Assembly: GCA_041743425.1 (NCBI GenBank)
Contig: JBGTMS010000050.1
Span: 1-39,569 of the forward strand
DNA length: 39,569 nucleotides
DNA from: JTS-RE37 sp041743425
Lineage (GTDB): Bacteria; Bacteroidota; Bacteroidia; Flavobacteriales; Flavobacteriaceae
Direction of reading: 5' to 3'
The translations under genes were made by a program, and so were the position numbers. Positions 16,341 to 23,831 of the stretch are shown here, piece after piece (the first letter of the stretch is position 1; each line of letters opens with the position of its first letter). The notes under the pieces are model-generated. The model ran no database searches and had not been told where the DNA came from. It was given only the letters and a program-made list of their open reading frames with translations.

Positions 16341-18069
16341 GGCCAACGCTGTCAATATAAGCATCTACCCTTTCCTCCAGAATGGCCAGAGTTACAGTCC
16401 CCTGCTCTAGAACGATTTCATGAAAATCCCTGATATTAAATTGGTCTCCCAGACGATTTTCCGCTTTCTTTCTCAATTCCCTAATCTTCAGTTCCCCGAT
16501 TTTATAGCTTAAGGCCTGGCCCGGCCATGATATGTAACGATCAGTTTCCGTATTGATCTCGTGCAGGGACAACGCGGTATTTTCAGCCATGTAATGAACC
16601 ACGTGTTCACGTGTCCACCCCATGGCATGAATACCGGTATCAACAACCAGTCTGCAGGCCCGCCACATTTCATAGGTCAACTGGCCAAATGATTCGTAAG
16701 GAGTAGTATAAATTCCCATTTCATCAGCCAGAAATTCCGTGTAAAGTCCCCAACCCTCGCCAAAAGCAGAAATATAAAGGTCTTTCCTGAATTGCGGGAT
16801 ACTGTCGCCAAGTTCCAGATTGAGTGCCCCCTGAAGATGGTGTCCGGGGACCGCTTCATGTACGGTCAGGGCAGGCAGGGTATACAAAGTCCTGCTGGGA
16901 AGATCGTAGGTATTTACCCAATAGTACCCAGGGTCAGTACTCCCGGCTTCAGTACCTATGTAACGTCCACCGGTATACTTTGGAGCTATGGATGCGGGGA
17001 CCGGAGCCACCCCATAGGGCGTTCTGGGCAGTGTGCGGAAATACCTGGGCAATTGTGCATCTGCCCGCTTTGCAATATCCCTGGCAAACCTGAGTAACTC
17101 TTCCGGACTAGTGGCGTAAAATTGAGGGTCTGTCCTCAAAAACGCAAGGAAGTCAGAAAAATTCCCATCAAATTCTAATCCCACAATAATGCTGTCCATT
17201 TTGGCATGGATTCTGGCTACCTCCTGTAGCCCTACTTCATGAATTGAGGCAGCCGTGTACTTAGAACTGGTGGTATAAAAATTGATCCTGTTCTGATAAT
17301 ACGCTGATCCCCCCGGAGTTTCGGAAATACCAAGAGTCGACCTGGTATTCGGAAGATATTCTGTTTCAAAAAATTCCTTTATGCGCCTGAACTCCGGTAT
17401 TACGTGATCCTCCACGGCAATCTGGGCCGCTTCGAGAATGGAATCTTTCTGGGCGCCGCCAATTATATCTGGTAATTCTTTAAATGGCGAATAGAAATAA
17501 CTTGATTTATAGTCACTTACGATATGATCATTATAAGATCCTTCATAGCCTTTAAATATCACCGATGGCTGCACATGTCCTTCTTTCAGGCCCTCCCTTA
17601 AATTCTCAATATGCTGGTCAACAAATGCGGGAATGGCATTTAACTTCCTCAGGTATTCCCTCGCCTGTTCGGCATCTGTGAGTGGGCGGACGATATATGG
17701 CAGGTCACTTTGAAATCCGGAATCAGAAAGCAGGGGATTCAGGTATCCTTTAAACTGGTAATAGTCTATCTTTTCCTGTAGCACAAATTGCAGGAGCGTC
17801 GCGGAAATTCTGTCGGTCTCCGGAAGATTTTTCAATTCAATATCTTTAAGTGCTTCCAGTTGTCCAGATGCAAAATCTGCCTCTTTCCTATAGCGTTCAG
17901 GGGTAAAAAGACCTAATGGATGGGTTGTTTCATCATATGCTTCAAAGGCCTCGTAGTCTTGAACAATGGCCCCAAGCCGATCAGATGTTGAAACTGAAAT
18001 GTTTTTGTTACATCCAATAGAGAGCAATAAAACTCCACCAATCAAATGCATCCTGATTTTATTACACAT
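16330..18069 (-). CDS. DUF885 lipoprotein, predicted zinc peptidase
   Basis: The protein has about 579 residues from ATG 18069; the frame begins at a TTG at 18084. It has a signal ending L-S-I-G-C, so it is a lipoprotein facing the periplasm or surface. The DUF885 hallmark V-H-E-A-V-P-G-H-H-L-Q lies in the C-terminal half and gives a H-E-x-x-x-x-H type zinc site. The helices before it and the E-G-W-G-L-Y-T-E motif complete the family pattern. Members are poorly characterised and are presumed to be peptidases. It is encoded between the aldehyde dehydrogenase and the epimerase, overlapping the latter. The context suggests it releases hydroxyproline or its peptides, which is inference. Confidence 0.87.
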   Translation of the reverse strand: MCNKIRMHLIGGVLLLSIGCNKNISVSTSDRLGAIVQDYEAFEAYDETTHPLGLFTPERYRKEADFASGQLEALKDIELKNLPETDRISATLLQFVLQEKIDYYQFKGYLNPLLSDSGFQSDLPYIVRPLTDAEQAREYLRKLNAIPAFVDQHIENLREGLKEGHVQPSVIFKGYEGSYNDHIVSDYKSSYFYSPFKELPDIIGGAQKDSILEAAQIAVEDHVIPEFRRIKEFFETEYLPNTRSTLGISETPGGSAYYQNRINFYTTSSKYTAASIHEVGLQEVARIHAKMDSIIVGLEFDGNFSDFLAFLRTDPQFYATSPEELLRFARDIAKRADAQLPRYFRTLPRTPYGVAPVPASIAPKYTGGRYIGTEAGSTDPGYYWVNTYDLPSRTLYTLPALTVHEAVPGHHLQGALNLELGDSIPQFRKDLYISAFGEGWGLYTEFLADEMGIYTTPYESFGQLTYEMWRACRLVVDTGIHAMGWTREHVVHYMAENTALSLHEINTETDRYISWPGQALSYKIGELKIRELRKKAENRLGDQFNIRDFHEIVLEQGTVTLAILEERVDAYIDSVGHDK

Positions 18070-18080
18070 AGAAATAGGTA

Positions 18081-19664
18081 TCAAAGTTCCCGATCTGTAA
18101 GTTGATTATCTACCATCCGGAGAAGCTTCAACGGGTTGGAGTTTTTTAATTCCGCAGGCAGTAACGCTTCCGGCCAGTCCTGAAAACATAGGGGACGCAC
18201 CCATCGTTTAATGGCGTCCAGGCCAACCGAAGTGAACCTGCTGTCTGAGGTGGCCGGGAAAGGCCCACCGTGATGCATTGCGCCGCATACTTCAACTCCA
18301 GTCGGAACCCCGTTATAAATGATTCGGCCTACCCTGCCCTGAAGCAGCTCAACCGTATGCTTGTACTTTTCGATTTCACCCTCGGCGGCAATGATCGTTC
18401 CAGTCAGCTGACCCTCAATTCCTGTAAGGATCGCTTCAAGTTCGTTTTGATCTGCGCATTGCACGACCAGGGAAAAAGGACCAAAAACTTCTTTGTGCAA
18501 GTTGCTGTTTTTGAGAAAAGTAGTTCCGGAAACTGATAGAATCGTTGGTCTGCCGTTATTTGCCTTTAATTCAGGTGCATATTCCGCGAGTATTGTTGTC
18601 TGCCGTTCCGCTTTAGCCATCTGCCTATTTTTCTCGTAGGTCTCAAAAATATCAGGATGTAACATACTCGATGGTTCAAGGCGCAGCAGCTCTTCAGACA
18701 ATAGGGCCATAAACTCAGTCAGGCCGTCTCCTTCAAATGCAAACAGCAACCCAGGGTTGGTACAAAACTGACCGGCACCCAATGTTATAGAACCGGCGAT
18801 GGCTTTGGCCCAGTGCACCCCATTTTTCTGTAGCGCCCCTGGAAGCAGAATCACCGGATTCACGCTCCCCATTTCAGTAAAAACGGGGATCGGTTCCTTG
18901 CGTCCGGAAGCAATTCTGCCCAAAGCCAACCCTCCCCTGGTACTTCCGGTAAAGCCAACGGCTTGAATCCCGGAATGCGCCACGAGCAGTTCGCCTGCCT
19001 TTATTCCTTTCCCATTCAGATTTGAAAATACCCCCTCCGGCATTCCTGTTTTAATTGCGGCCTGAAGGATGGCAGTTGCCACCATTTCACCTGTGCCAGC
19101 ATGCATGGGATGGCTTTTAACAATAACAGGACAACCTGAGGCCAGCGCTGAGGCCGTATCTCCCCCGGCCGTGGAAAAAGCAAAAGGAAAATTACTGGCC
19201 CCAAAAACCCCCACCGGCCCCAGCGGGATCATCATTTTTCGGATATCTGGTTTAGGCGCAGGCTCCCTTGCCGGATCCGCCGTGTCAATGGTAGCGTCCA
19301 CCCAGTTCCCCATACGAACAAGGGTGGCAAAAGCGCCGAGCTGAGATATGGTTCTACCTCTCTCACCCATTGCCCGTCCTTTAGGTAATCCCGTTTCCGA
19401 ACAGTACATATCAAGCAGAGGCTCGCCAAGAGACAGCATTTCCGCGGCAATCGCTTCAAGAAATTGGGCCCTTGCATTGTGGGTAAGCTCAGAATAAGGT
19501 CTGAATGCCCGGGTTGCCAATGCCACTGCTTCCTCTATCTCATCGGCTGTAGCCTCATGGAACAGGCATGCGTTGGCTATATTGCGCAGCGGATCAAACG
19601 TCTGGAAGGTGTCGCTTCCCCTGGCTGATAATTTATTACCAATACTATTCTTTCCATGTATCAT
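18081..19664 (-). CDS. Alpha-ketoglutarate semialdehyde dehydrogenase (NADP+)
   Basis: The 527-residue aldehyde dehydrogenase has the catalytic C in G-A-G-Q-F-C-T-N-P-G, the general base E in F-T-E-M-G-S-V-N-P, and the cofactor segment G-S-T-R-G-G. The length and the long N-terminal part fit the 2,5-dioxovalerate dehydrogenase subgroup. In hydroxyproline and related sugar-acid pathways this enzyme oxidises alpha-ketoglutarate semialdehyde to alpha-ketoglutarate. It lies 9 bp after the DapA-like gene, and its stop lies 11 bp before the DUF885 ATG, so it is clearly in the operon. Ranking of the substrate rests on the neighbours. Confidence 0.88.
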   Translation of the reverse strand: MIHGKNSIGNKLSARGSDTFQTFDPLRNIANACLFHEATADEIEEAVALATRAFRPYSELTHNARAQFLEAIAAEMLSLGEPLLDMYCSETGLPKGRAMGERGRTISQLGAFATLVRMGNWVDATIDTADPAREPAPKPDIRKMMIPLGPVGVFGASNFPFAFSTAGGDTASALASGCPVIVKSHPMHAGTGEMVATAILQAAIKTGMPEGVFSNLNGKGIKAGELLVAHSGIQAVGFTGSTRGGLALGRIASGRKEPIPVFTEMGSVNPVILLPGALQKNGVHWAKAIAGSITLGAGQFCTNPGLLFAFEGDGLTEFMALLSEELLRLEPSSMLHPDIFETYEKNRQMAKAERQTTILAEYAPELKANNGRPTILSVSGTTFLKNSNLHKEVFGPFSLVVQCADQNELEAILTGIEGQLTGTIIAAEGEIEKYKHTVELLQGRVGRIIYNGVPTGVEVCGAMHHGGPFPATSDSRFTSVGLDAIKRWVRPLCFQDWPEALLPAELKNSNPLKLLRMVDNQLTDREL

Positions 19665-19673
19665 CCGCTAAAT

Positions 19674-20600
19674 TTAATGATAAGTTGTTTTATAATTTGG
19701 CAATTCAGGCCGGCATTCTAAAGCTTTGGAAATGATATCTTTCACCTCGGACCGACGTTGTCCGCTGAGTGGCAGCCTTGGCAGCCTTACTCGTTCCGTC
19801 CCCAACCCTGTTGCCATTTCGGCCAATTTGATGTTCTGCACAAGTCGCGGATCGATATCCAGCTCAAGTAATGGCATAAACCAGCGATAGATCTCAATGG
19901 CCTCTTTTATCCTTCCGGCAGCGGCCAGTTCATAAATGGCTACCGTTTCGGCCGGGAAAGCACAGACCAGACCTGCCACCCAGCCATCGGCACCTATCAG
20001 GAGGCTTTCCAGAGCCAAGGTATCTACCCCGCAAAGGATTTTTAAGCGATCCCCAAACCGGTTTCGCATCCTCGTAATATTCGACACATCCCTGGTCGAT
20101 TCCTTTACGGCCTGGATGGTTTCAATTTCCAACAGGCTATCAAACATGTCAAGAGTAACCTCAATCCCATAATCAACAGGGTTATTATAGATCATAACCG
20201 GCAGGTCCGTACTTTTTGCGATGGTTTTAAAATATGTCACCGTTTCTAATTGATTGGCTTTGTACCTCATGGGGGGTAGGATCATGAGACCGGATGCCCC
20301 ATTTTTGTGCGCCGCAACCGCTGCCGCCACAGCGTTTTTTGTGGACTGTTCCGCGATATTCATTATAACTGGCACCTTGCCATGGCAGATGTTCAGTGTT
20401 TCAGAAAGCAATGAATTCTTTTCCGCCTCCGTCAGGGTACTGGCTTCACCCAGTGTACCTCCAAGAATGATCCCATGCACTCCGGCATCCAGTTGCGCTT
20501 CTATATTGACACGGAACATAGCATGATCCAGTTCATCTGATTCCGTAAATTTTGTTGTAACCGCGGGCATAACACCCTCCCATTTGACTGACATAGACAT
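19674..20600 (-). CDS. DapA-like 1-pyrroline-4-hydroxy-2-carboxylate deaminase
   Basis: The protein has about 308 residues from ATG 20600; 20594 is an alternative. It belongs to the class I lyase-synthase (DapA/NanA) family: G-G-T-L-G-E near residue 45, Y in M-I-Y-N-N-P, and the Schiff-base lysine in A-V-K-E-S-T. Its position before the ketoglutarate-semialdehyde dehydrogenase and epimerase points to deamination of 1-pyrroline-4-hydroxy-2-carboxylate to alpha-ketoglutarate semialdehyde. Dihydrodipicolinate synthase would be the generic alternative and cannot be excluded by motif alone. It is the first gene of the operon, divergent from the AraC regulator. Confidence 0.85.
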   Translation of the reverse strand: MSMSVKWEGVMPAVTTKFTESDELDHAMFRVNIEAQLDAGVHGIILGGTLGEASTLTEAEKNSLLSETLNICHGKVPVIMNIAEQSTKNAVAAAVAAHKNGASGLMILPPMRYKANQLETVTYFKTIAKSTDLPVMIYNNPVDYGIEVTLDMFDSLLEIETIQAVKESTRDVSNITRMRNRFGDRLKILCGVDTLALESLLIGADGWVAGLVCAFPAETVAIYELAAAGRIKEAIEIYRWFMPLLELDIDPRLVQNIKLAEMATGLGTERVRLPRLPLSGQRRSEVKDIISKALECRPELPNYKTTYH

Positions 20601-20728
20601 AAAATTAGAGGATAAAAATACAACCCCTTCCGCCGTATCGTCCATCAAATTTTAGCCATTATTGGTACTATCTTAACATATTTTCAAGCAGAATTACTAG
20701 TTTTAAGGTATCCTATGCCATTTACTTG
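20601..20728. promoter_or_regulatory. Divergent promoter region of the hydroxyproline operon
   Basis: This 128-bp region must hold the promoters of the deaminase operon (minus) and the AraC gene (plus). On the minus strand a T-A-A-A-A-T-T-T-G stretch resembles a -7 element with one extra base. On the plus strand GGTACTAT (near 20665) and GGTATCCTAT (near 20707) look like loosely repeated half-sites, as AraC proteins use. Both are tentative. Confidence 0.4.
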
Positions 20729-21586
20729 ATGAAAGTTCACCCTTTTAAAATTCCAAAACCGGTACAGCAAAGCCTGATGGTACAGGAGGATTATGCACCC
20801 GCTTTTTACGACCGCCTCCACCAGCACGAAGAGATTCAGATCAGCGGAATTGTTCAGGGAACCGGCAAATTGCTTGTTGCCGACAGTATTCATGCGTATG
20901 GCAATGGTGATATCGTGATTATTGGCCGTAATTGCCCCCATGTATTTCAGAGCAACCCTTCTTCTCAACCTTCACATATGATTTCCCTTTTTTTTACCCG
21001 ATCCTCTTTTGGCGAAGGATTTTTTGACTTACCGGAAATGGAACAACTCCGTAGATTTTTTGACAGATCCGAGGCCGGATTTCTACTCAACGCCAACAGC
21101 AATTCCCTGATGCCGCTGCTTCACAGGTTAAACCGCAGTTCCGGGGTGGCCAGAATATTGCTGTTGATGAGACTGTTACTTAAAATAGAACAGGCGGAGT
21201 TCAGGGTGTTAACGGGGTTTATCTATCCCAAAAGAATTAGCTCAAACGAAGGCAATCGCATGCAGATTGTTTTTGATTATGTCGTACGTAATTTTCACAG
21301 GGATATCTCCCTTAAGTTGATGGGTGATCTGGCCAATATGTCAATTGGTGCTTTCTGCCGTTTTTTCAGGCAGCGAACGAACAAGACCTTTTTCCAGTTT
21401 CTGATTGAACTCAGAATTGAGCATGCCTGTCAGTTACTTTCAGGCAGCAGAGATGTGCCAATTTCCGAAATAGCGGAGTTGTCAGGCTTTAGGTCTGTTT
21501 CTAATTTCAACCGCAAGTTCAGAAGTCTTAAAGGCCTCACCCCTACAGCTTATTTTAAATCCATGCATCTGAATACACCTGTCTGA
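20729..21586 (+). CDS. AraC-family transcriptional regulator
   Basis: The protein has about 285 residues from ATG 20729. It has an N-terminal cupin sensor domain (D-R-L-H-Q-H-E-E-I-Q near residue 30, then G-D-I-V-I-I-G and P-H-V-F) and a C-terminal AraC/XylS double helix-turn-helix (about 190-280) with S-I-G-A-F-C-R-F-F, I-A-E-L-S-G-F and F-N-R-K-F. It is divergent from the hydroxyproline operon, so it probably activates that operon in response to hydroxyproline or a product. The effector is inference. Confidence 0.92.
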   Translation: MKVHPFKIPKPVQQSLMVQEDYAPAFYDRLHQHEEIQISGIVQGTGKLLVADSIHAYGNGDIVIIGRNCPHVFQSNPSSQPSHMISLFFTRSSFGEGFFDLPEMEQLRRFFDRSEAGFLLNANSNSLMPLLHRLNRSSGVARILLLMRLLLKIEQAEFRVLTGFIYPKRISSNEGNRMQIVFDYVVRNFHRDISLKLMGDLANMSIGAFCRFFRQRTNKTFFQFLIELRIEHACQLLSGSRDVPISEIAELSGFRSVSNFNRKFRSLKGLTPTAYFKSMHLNTPV

Positions 21587-21662
21587 AGTGTGCCAGAAAT
21601 CGTGCCAGACAGGGAACCTCCTCAATTATTCCCCACGGTCCGTTCCTTTATTTTCTTTTCAC

Positions 21663-21670
21663 TATTTTTG
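21663..21670 (+). promoter_or_regulatory. Candidate -7 element for the M28 peptidase
   Basis: TATTTTTG matches TAnnTTTG and lies 29 bp before the start codon at 21700. No TTG was seen at the expected upstream distance, so only the -7 half is supported. Confidence 0.35.
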
Positions 21671-21699
21671 GAAGATTTTGATAAATTATTGCTTTAAAT

Positions 21700-23259
21700 A
21701 TGAAGAAATTAATCCTTGGCGTAATCCTAATCGTTGCCTCCTGTAATTCATCACAACAAATTGTATCGGAACAACCGGAAAATGCCGGGGAGAAAGTTAC
21801 TGTCACATCTTTTGCCGCCACCATTACCGAAGCAGAACTAAAAGAGCACTTATATACGTATGCGTCGGATGAATTTGAGGGCCGTGAGACGGGAACCGAA
21901 GGCCAGAGAAAGGCAGTTGATTATCTGAGGGAACAATACCGGGCTATCAAGGTGGATGCCGCAAAAAAAGACGGAGACTATTTTCAGGCCGTCCCTTTGG
22001 AAACGACTCAGTTGCCTACCGGAACTATTGAAATCAATGGTAAGACCTACCGAATCGGGGACGACTTCCTTTCATTCGGAGCAGCGAGTGGGTCTTTTGA
22101 AAAGATTACATATGCTGCCTTTGGTATTGAAGAAACGTCCTACTCCGACTACAAGGGTCTGAATACTTCCGGGAATATTCTGATGATGAAATTCGGGGAA
22201 CCACTGAATACGGACGGGACCTATACCCTCTCAGGAACTTCGGAAACTTCAATCTGGAGCAGTATGGCGGATGCGATTGAAAAGAGGACCGAACTGGCAC
22301 AGCAGAAAGGAGCGGCAGGAGTGCTCTATTTTGATCCGTCCAACTACGCGAGATATAAAAGTTACTTTGACTATTTAAAGTCGTCAGAGAATGGCACGAT
22401 GACAATTAAGGCATCGGAAAACAGTCCGGCTTTTGTGGTCATGTCCAATGCCATGGCACGGGAACTTTTTCCGGATATTGACAAGGAAAATGCTTCAAAA
22501 ACCTTGAATTCCAAGATAAAATTGGACATACAAAGCGCCAATACCCCGGTTGAAACCCAAAATGTGGCGGCCATTATTAAAGGCTCTGAAAAGCCAGACG
22601 AGTTTATTGTCATCTCATCCCATCTGGACCATATTGGAGTAACTGAAGACGGCAAGATCAACAACGGGGCTGATGATGACGGTTCAGGCACTGTAGCGTT
22701 ACTTGAAATAGCCGAAGCTTTCAAGAAAGCATCGGAGGCCGGTAAGGGCCCTAAAAGATCCATTATTTTTCTTCATGTTACAGGAGAGGAAAATGGCCTG
22801 TTGGGATCTCAGTATTACACAGACGTAGACCCAATCGCACCTCTTTCGAAGACGGTTGCCAACCTCAACATTGATATGATCGGACGAACCGACCCAAAGA
22901 GATCAGGAGACAGGAATTATATCTATCTCATCGGTTCTGACAAACTGAGTACAGAATTGCACGCACTCTCGGAGGATGTTAATAAGACTTACGCTAATCT
23001 TGAGCTGGATTATACGTACAATGATGAAAATGACCCTAATCGCTTTTACTACCGAAGTGATCATTACAATTTTGCCAAAAACAACATTCCCATCATCTTC
23101 TATTTTAATGGCACTCATGAAGATTATCATCGGCCAGGTGATACCCCCGACAAAATCAATTACGATTTACTGCAGAACAGAACACGGCTCATTTTCCACA
23201 CCGCCTGGGAACTTGCCAACAGGGACAAAAGGATTTCGGTAGACAAAATGGCGAAATAG
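21700..23259 (+). CDS. M28-family metallopeptidase lipoprotein
   Basis: The 519-residue protein has a signal and lipobox (I-V-A-S-C, Cys near residue 15). It has the M28 zinc aminopeptidase pattern: H308 and D310 in S-H-L-D-H, the bridging Asp in G-A-D-D-D-G-S-G, the catalytic and metal Glu in T-G-E-E-N-G, D in N-I-D-M-I-G-R, and a late H in E-D-Y-H-R-P-G-D. An insert at about 100-260 resembles a PA domain. It removes N-terminal residues from peptides outside the cytoplasm. It follows the AraC gene on the same strand after 113 bp with its own promoter-like element. It may feed amino acids to the hydroxyproline pathway. Confidence 0.92.
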   Translation: MKKLILGVILIVASCNSSQQIVSEQPENAGEKVTVTSFAATITEAELKEHLYTYASDEFEGRETGTEGQRKAVDYLREQYRAIKVDAAKKDGDYFQAVPLETTQLPTGTIEINGKTYRIGDDFLSFGAASGSFEKITYAAFGIEETSYSDYKGLNTSGNILMMKFGEPLNTDGTYTLSGTSETSIWSSMADAIEKRTELAQQKGAAGVLYFDPSNYARYKSYFDYLKSSENGTMTIKASENSPAFVVMSNAMARELFPDIDKENASKTLNSKIKLDIQSANTPVETQNVAAIIKGSEKPDEFIVISSHLDHIGVTEDGKINNGADDDGSGTVALLEIAEAFKKASEAGKGPKRSIIFLHVTGEENGLLGSQYYTDVDPIAPLSKTVANLNIDMIGRTDPKRSGDRNYIYLIGSDKLSTELHALSEDVNKTYANLELDYTYNDENDPNRFYYRSDHYNFAKNNIPIIFYFNGTHEDYHRPGDTPDKINYDLLQNRTRLIFHTAWELANRDKRISVDKMAK

Positions 23260-23470
23260 GACGCCCTATTATTTAGAGAGACAAGGTAGCCTCAATATCT
23301 CTTTAAGATCCGTTAGGTAGCTGTTTTAGACCAGGAAACAGCCTGTTCATCCGGGTTTCATGGGCTGGATATCTTTAAACCATTGTTATCAGGAAGGTTG
23401 GTTCTGAAAACCGCTACTATCCTTTATGGGTTTCATTTTTCAGATTACTGTTAATTTCACGAACATTCCT

Positions 23471-23503
23471 AATTAAAAAGGTCCCGTCCTTGCGGACGAG
23501 ACC
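23471..23503 (-). terminator. Intrinsic terminator of the tRNA-His gene
   Basis: Read on the minus strand, GGTC-T-CGTCC GCAA GGACG-G-GACC forms a strong stem with a GCAA tetraloop, followed directly by TTTTTAATT. It starts about 15 bp after the tRNA 3' end. This is a textbook intrinsic terminator. Confidence 0.88.
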
Positions 23504-23518
23504 TCTCAGAGCTTTTTG

Positions 23519-23593
23519 GGTGGAAGACCGGGTTCGAACCGGCGACCCTCGGTACCACAAACCGATGCTCTAACCAGCTGAGCTACAACCACC
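23519..23593 (-). tRNA. tRNA-His (anticodon GTG)
   Basis: The reverse strand folds as a tRNA. It has a D arm GCTC/GAGC, an anticodon stem TCGGT/ACCGA with loop TTGTGGT (anticodon GTG), and a T arm GCCGG/CCGGT with loop TTCGAAC. An extra G stands before position 1, opposite a C at position 73, the histidine identity feature. The CCA end is not fully encoded. The acceptor stem has tandem U-U mismatches at 5:68 and 6:67, which is unusual. Confidence 0.92.
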
Positions 23594-23779
23594 ATATGTA
23601 AGCGATGGCAAAGGTACTTTTTTTTGTCCATTGCTTCAAAATAAAACCTGGGATATTTAAGCTTTTCTAAAGGGAAAATGTTTTCTTTGGAATCCCCTGT
23701 TTTTCCCTAAAACATCCATCAAATGTACATTCAGTTCGCTGAAACACACAAAAACCGGCGTTTCACAACATAAATTAGA

Positions 23780-23806
23780 TTGGCTTCCACCTGTATGTTA
23801 ATTTTA
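23780..23806 (+). promoter_or_regulatory. Candidate promoter of the histidine kinase gene
   Basis: TTG at 23780-23782 and TAATTTTA at 23799-23806 are separated by 16 bp, close to the flavobacterial TTG/N17-23/TAnnTTTG pattern with one mismatch. Initiation here would give a leader of about 20 bases to the ATG at 23832. Confidence 0.4.
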
Positions 23807-23831
23807 TAGATTGACAAAGTTGTGCATAAAA

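Noticed and set aside
23320..23342. GCTGTTT/AAACAGC hairpin as terminator of the M28 peptidase
   Set aside because: The stem is real but no T run follows, and the loop is large, so it is only a weak candidate.
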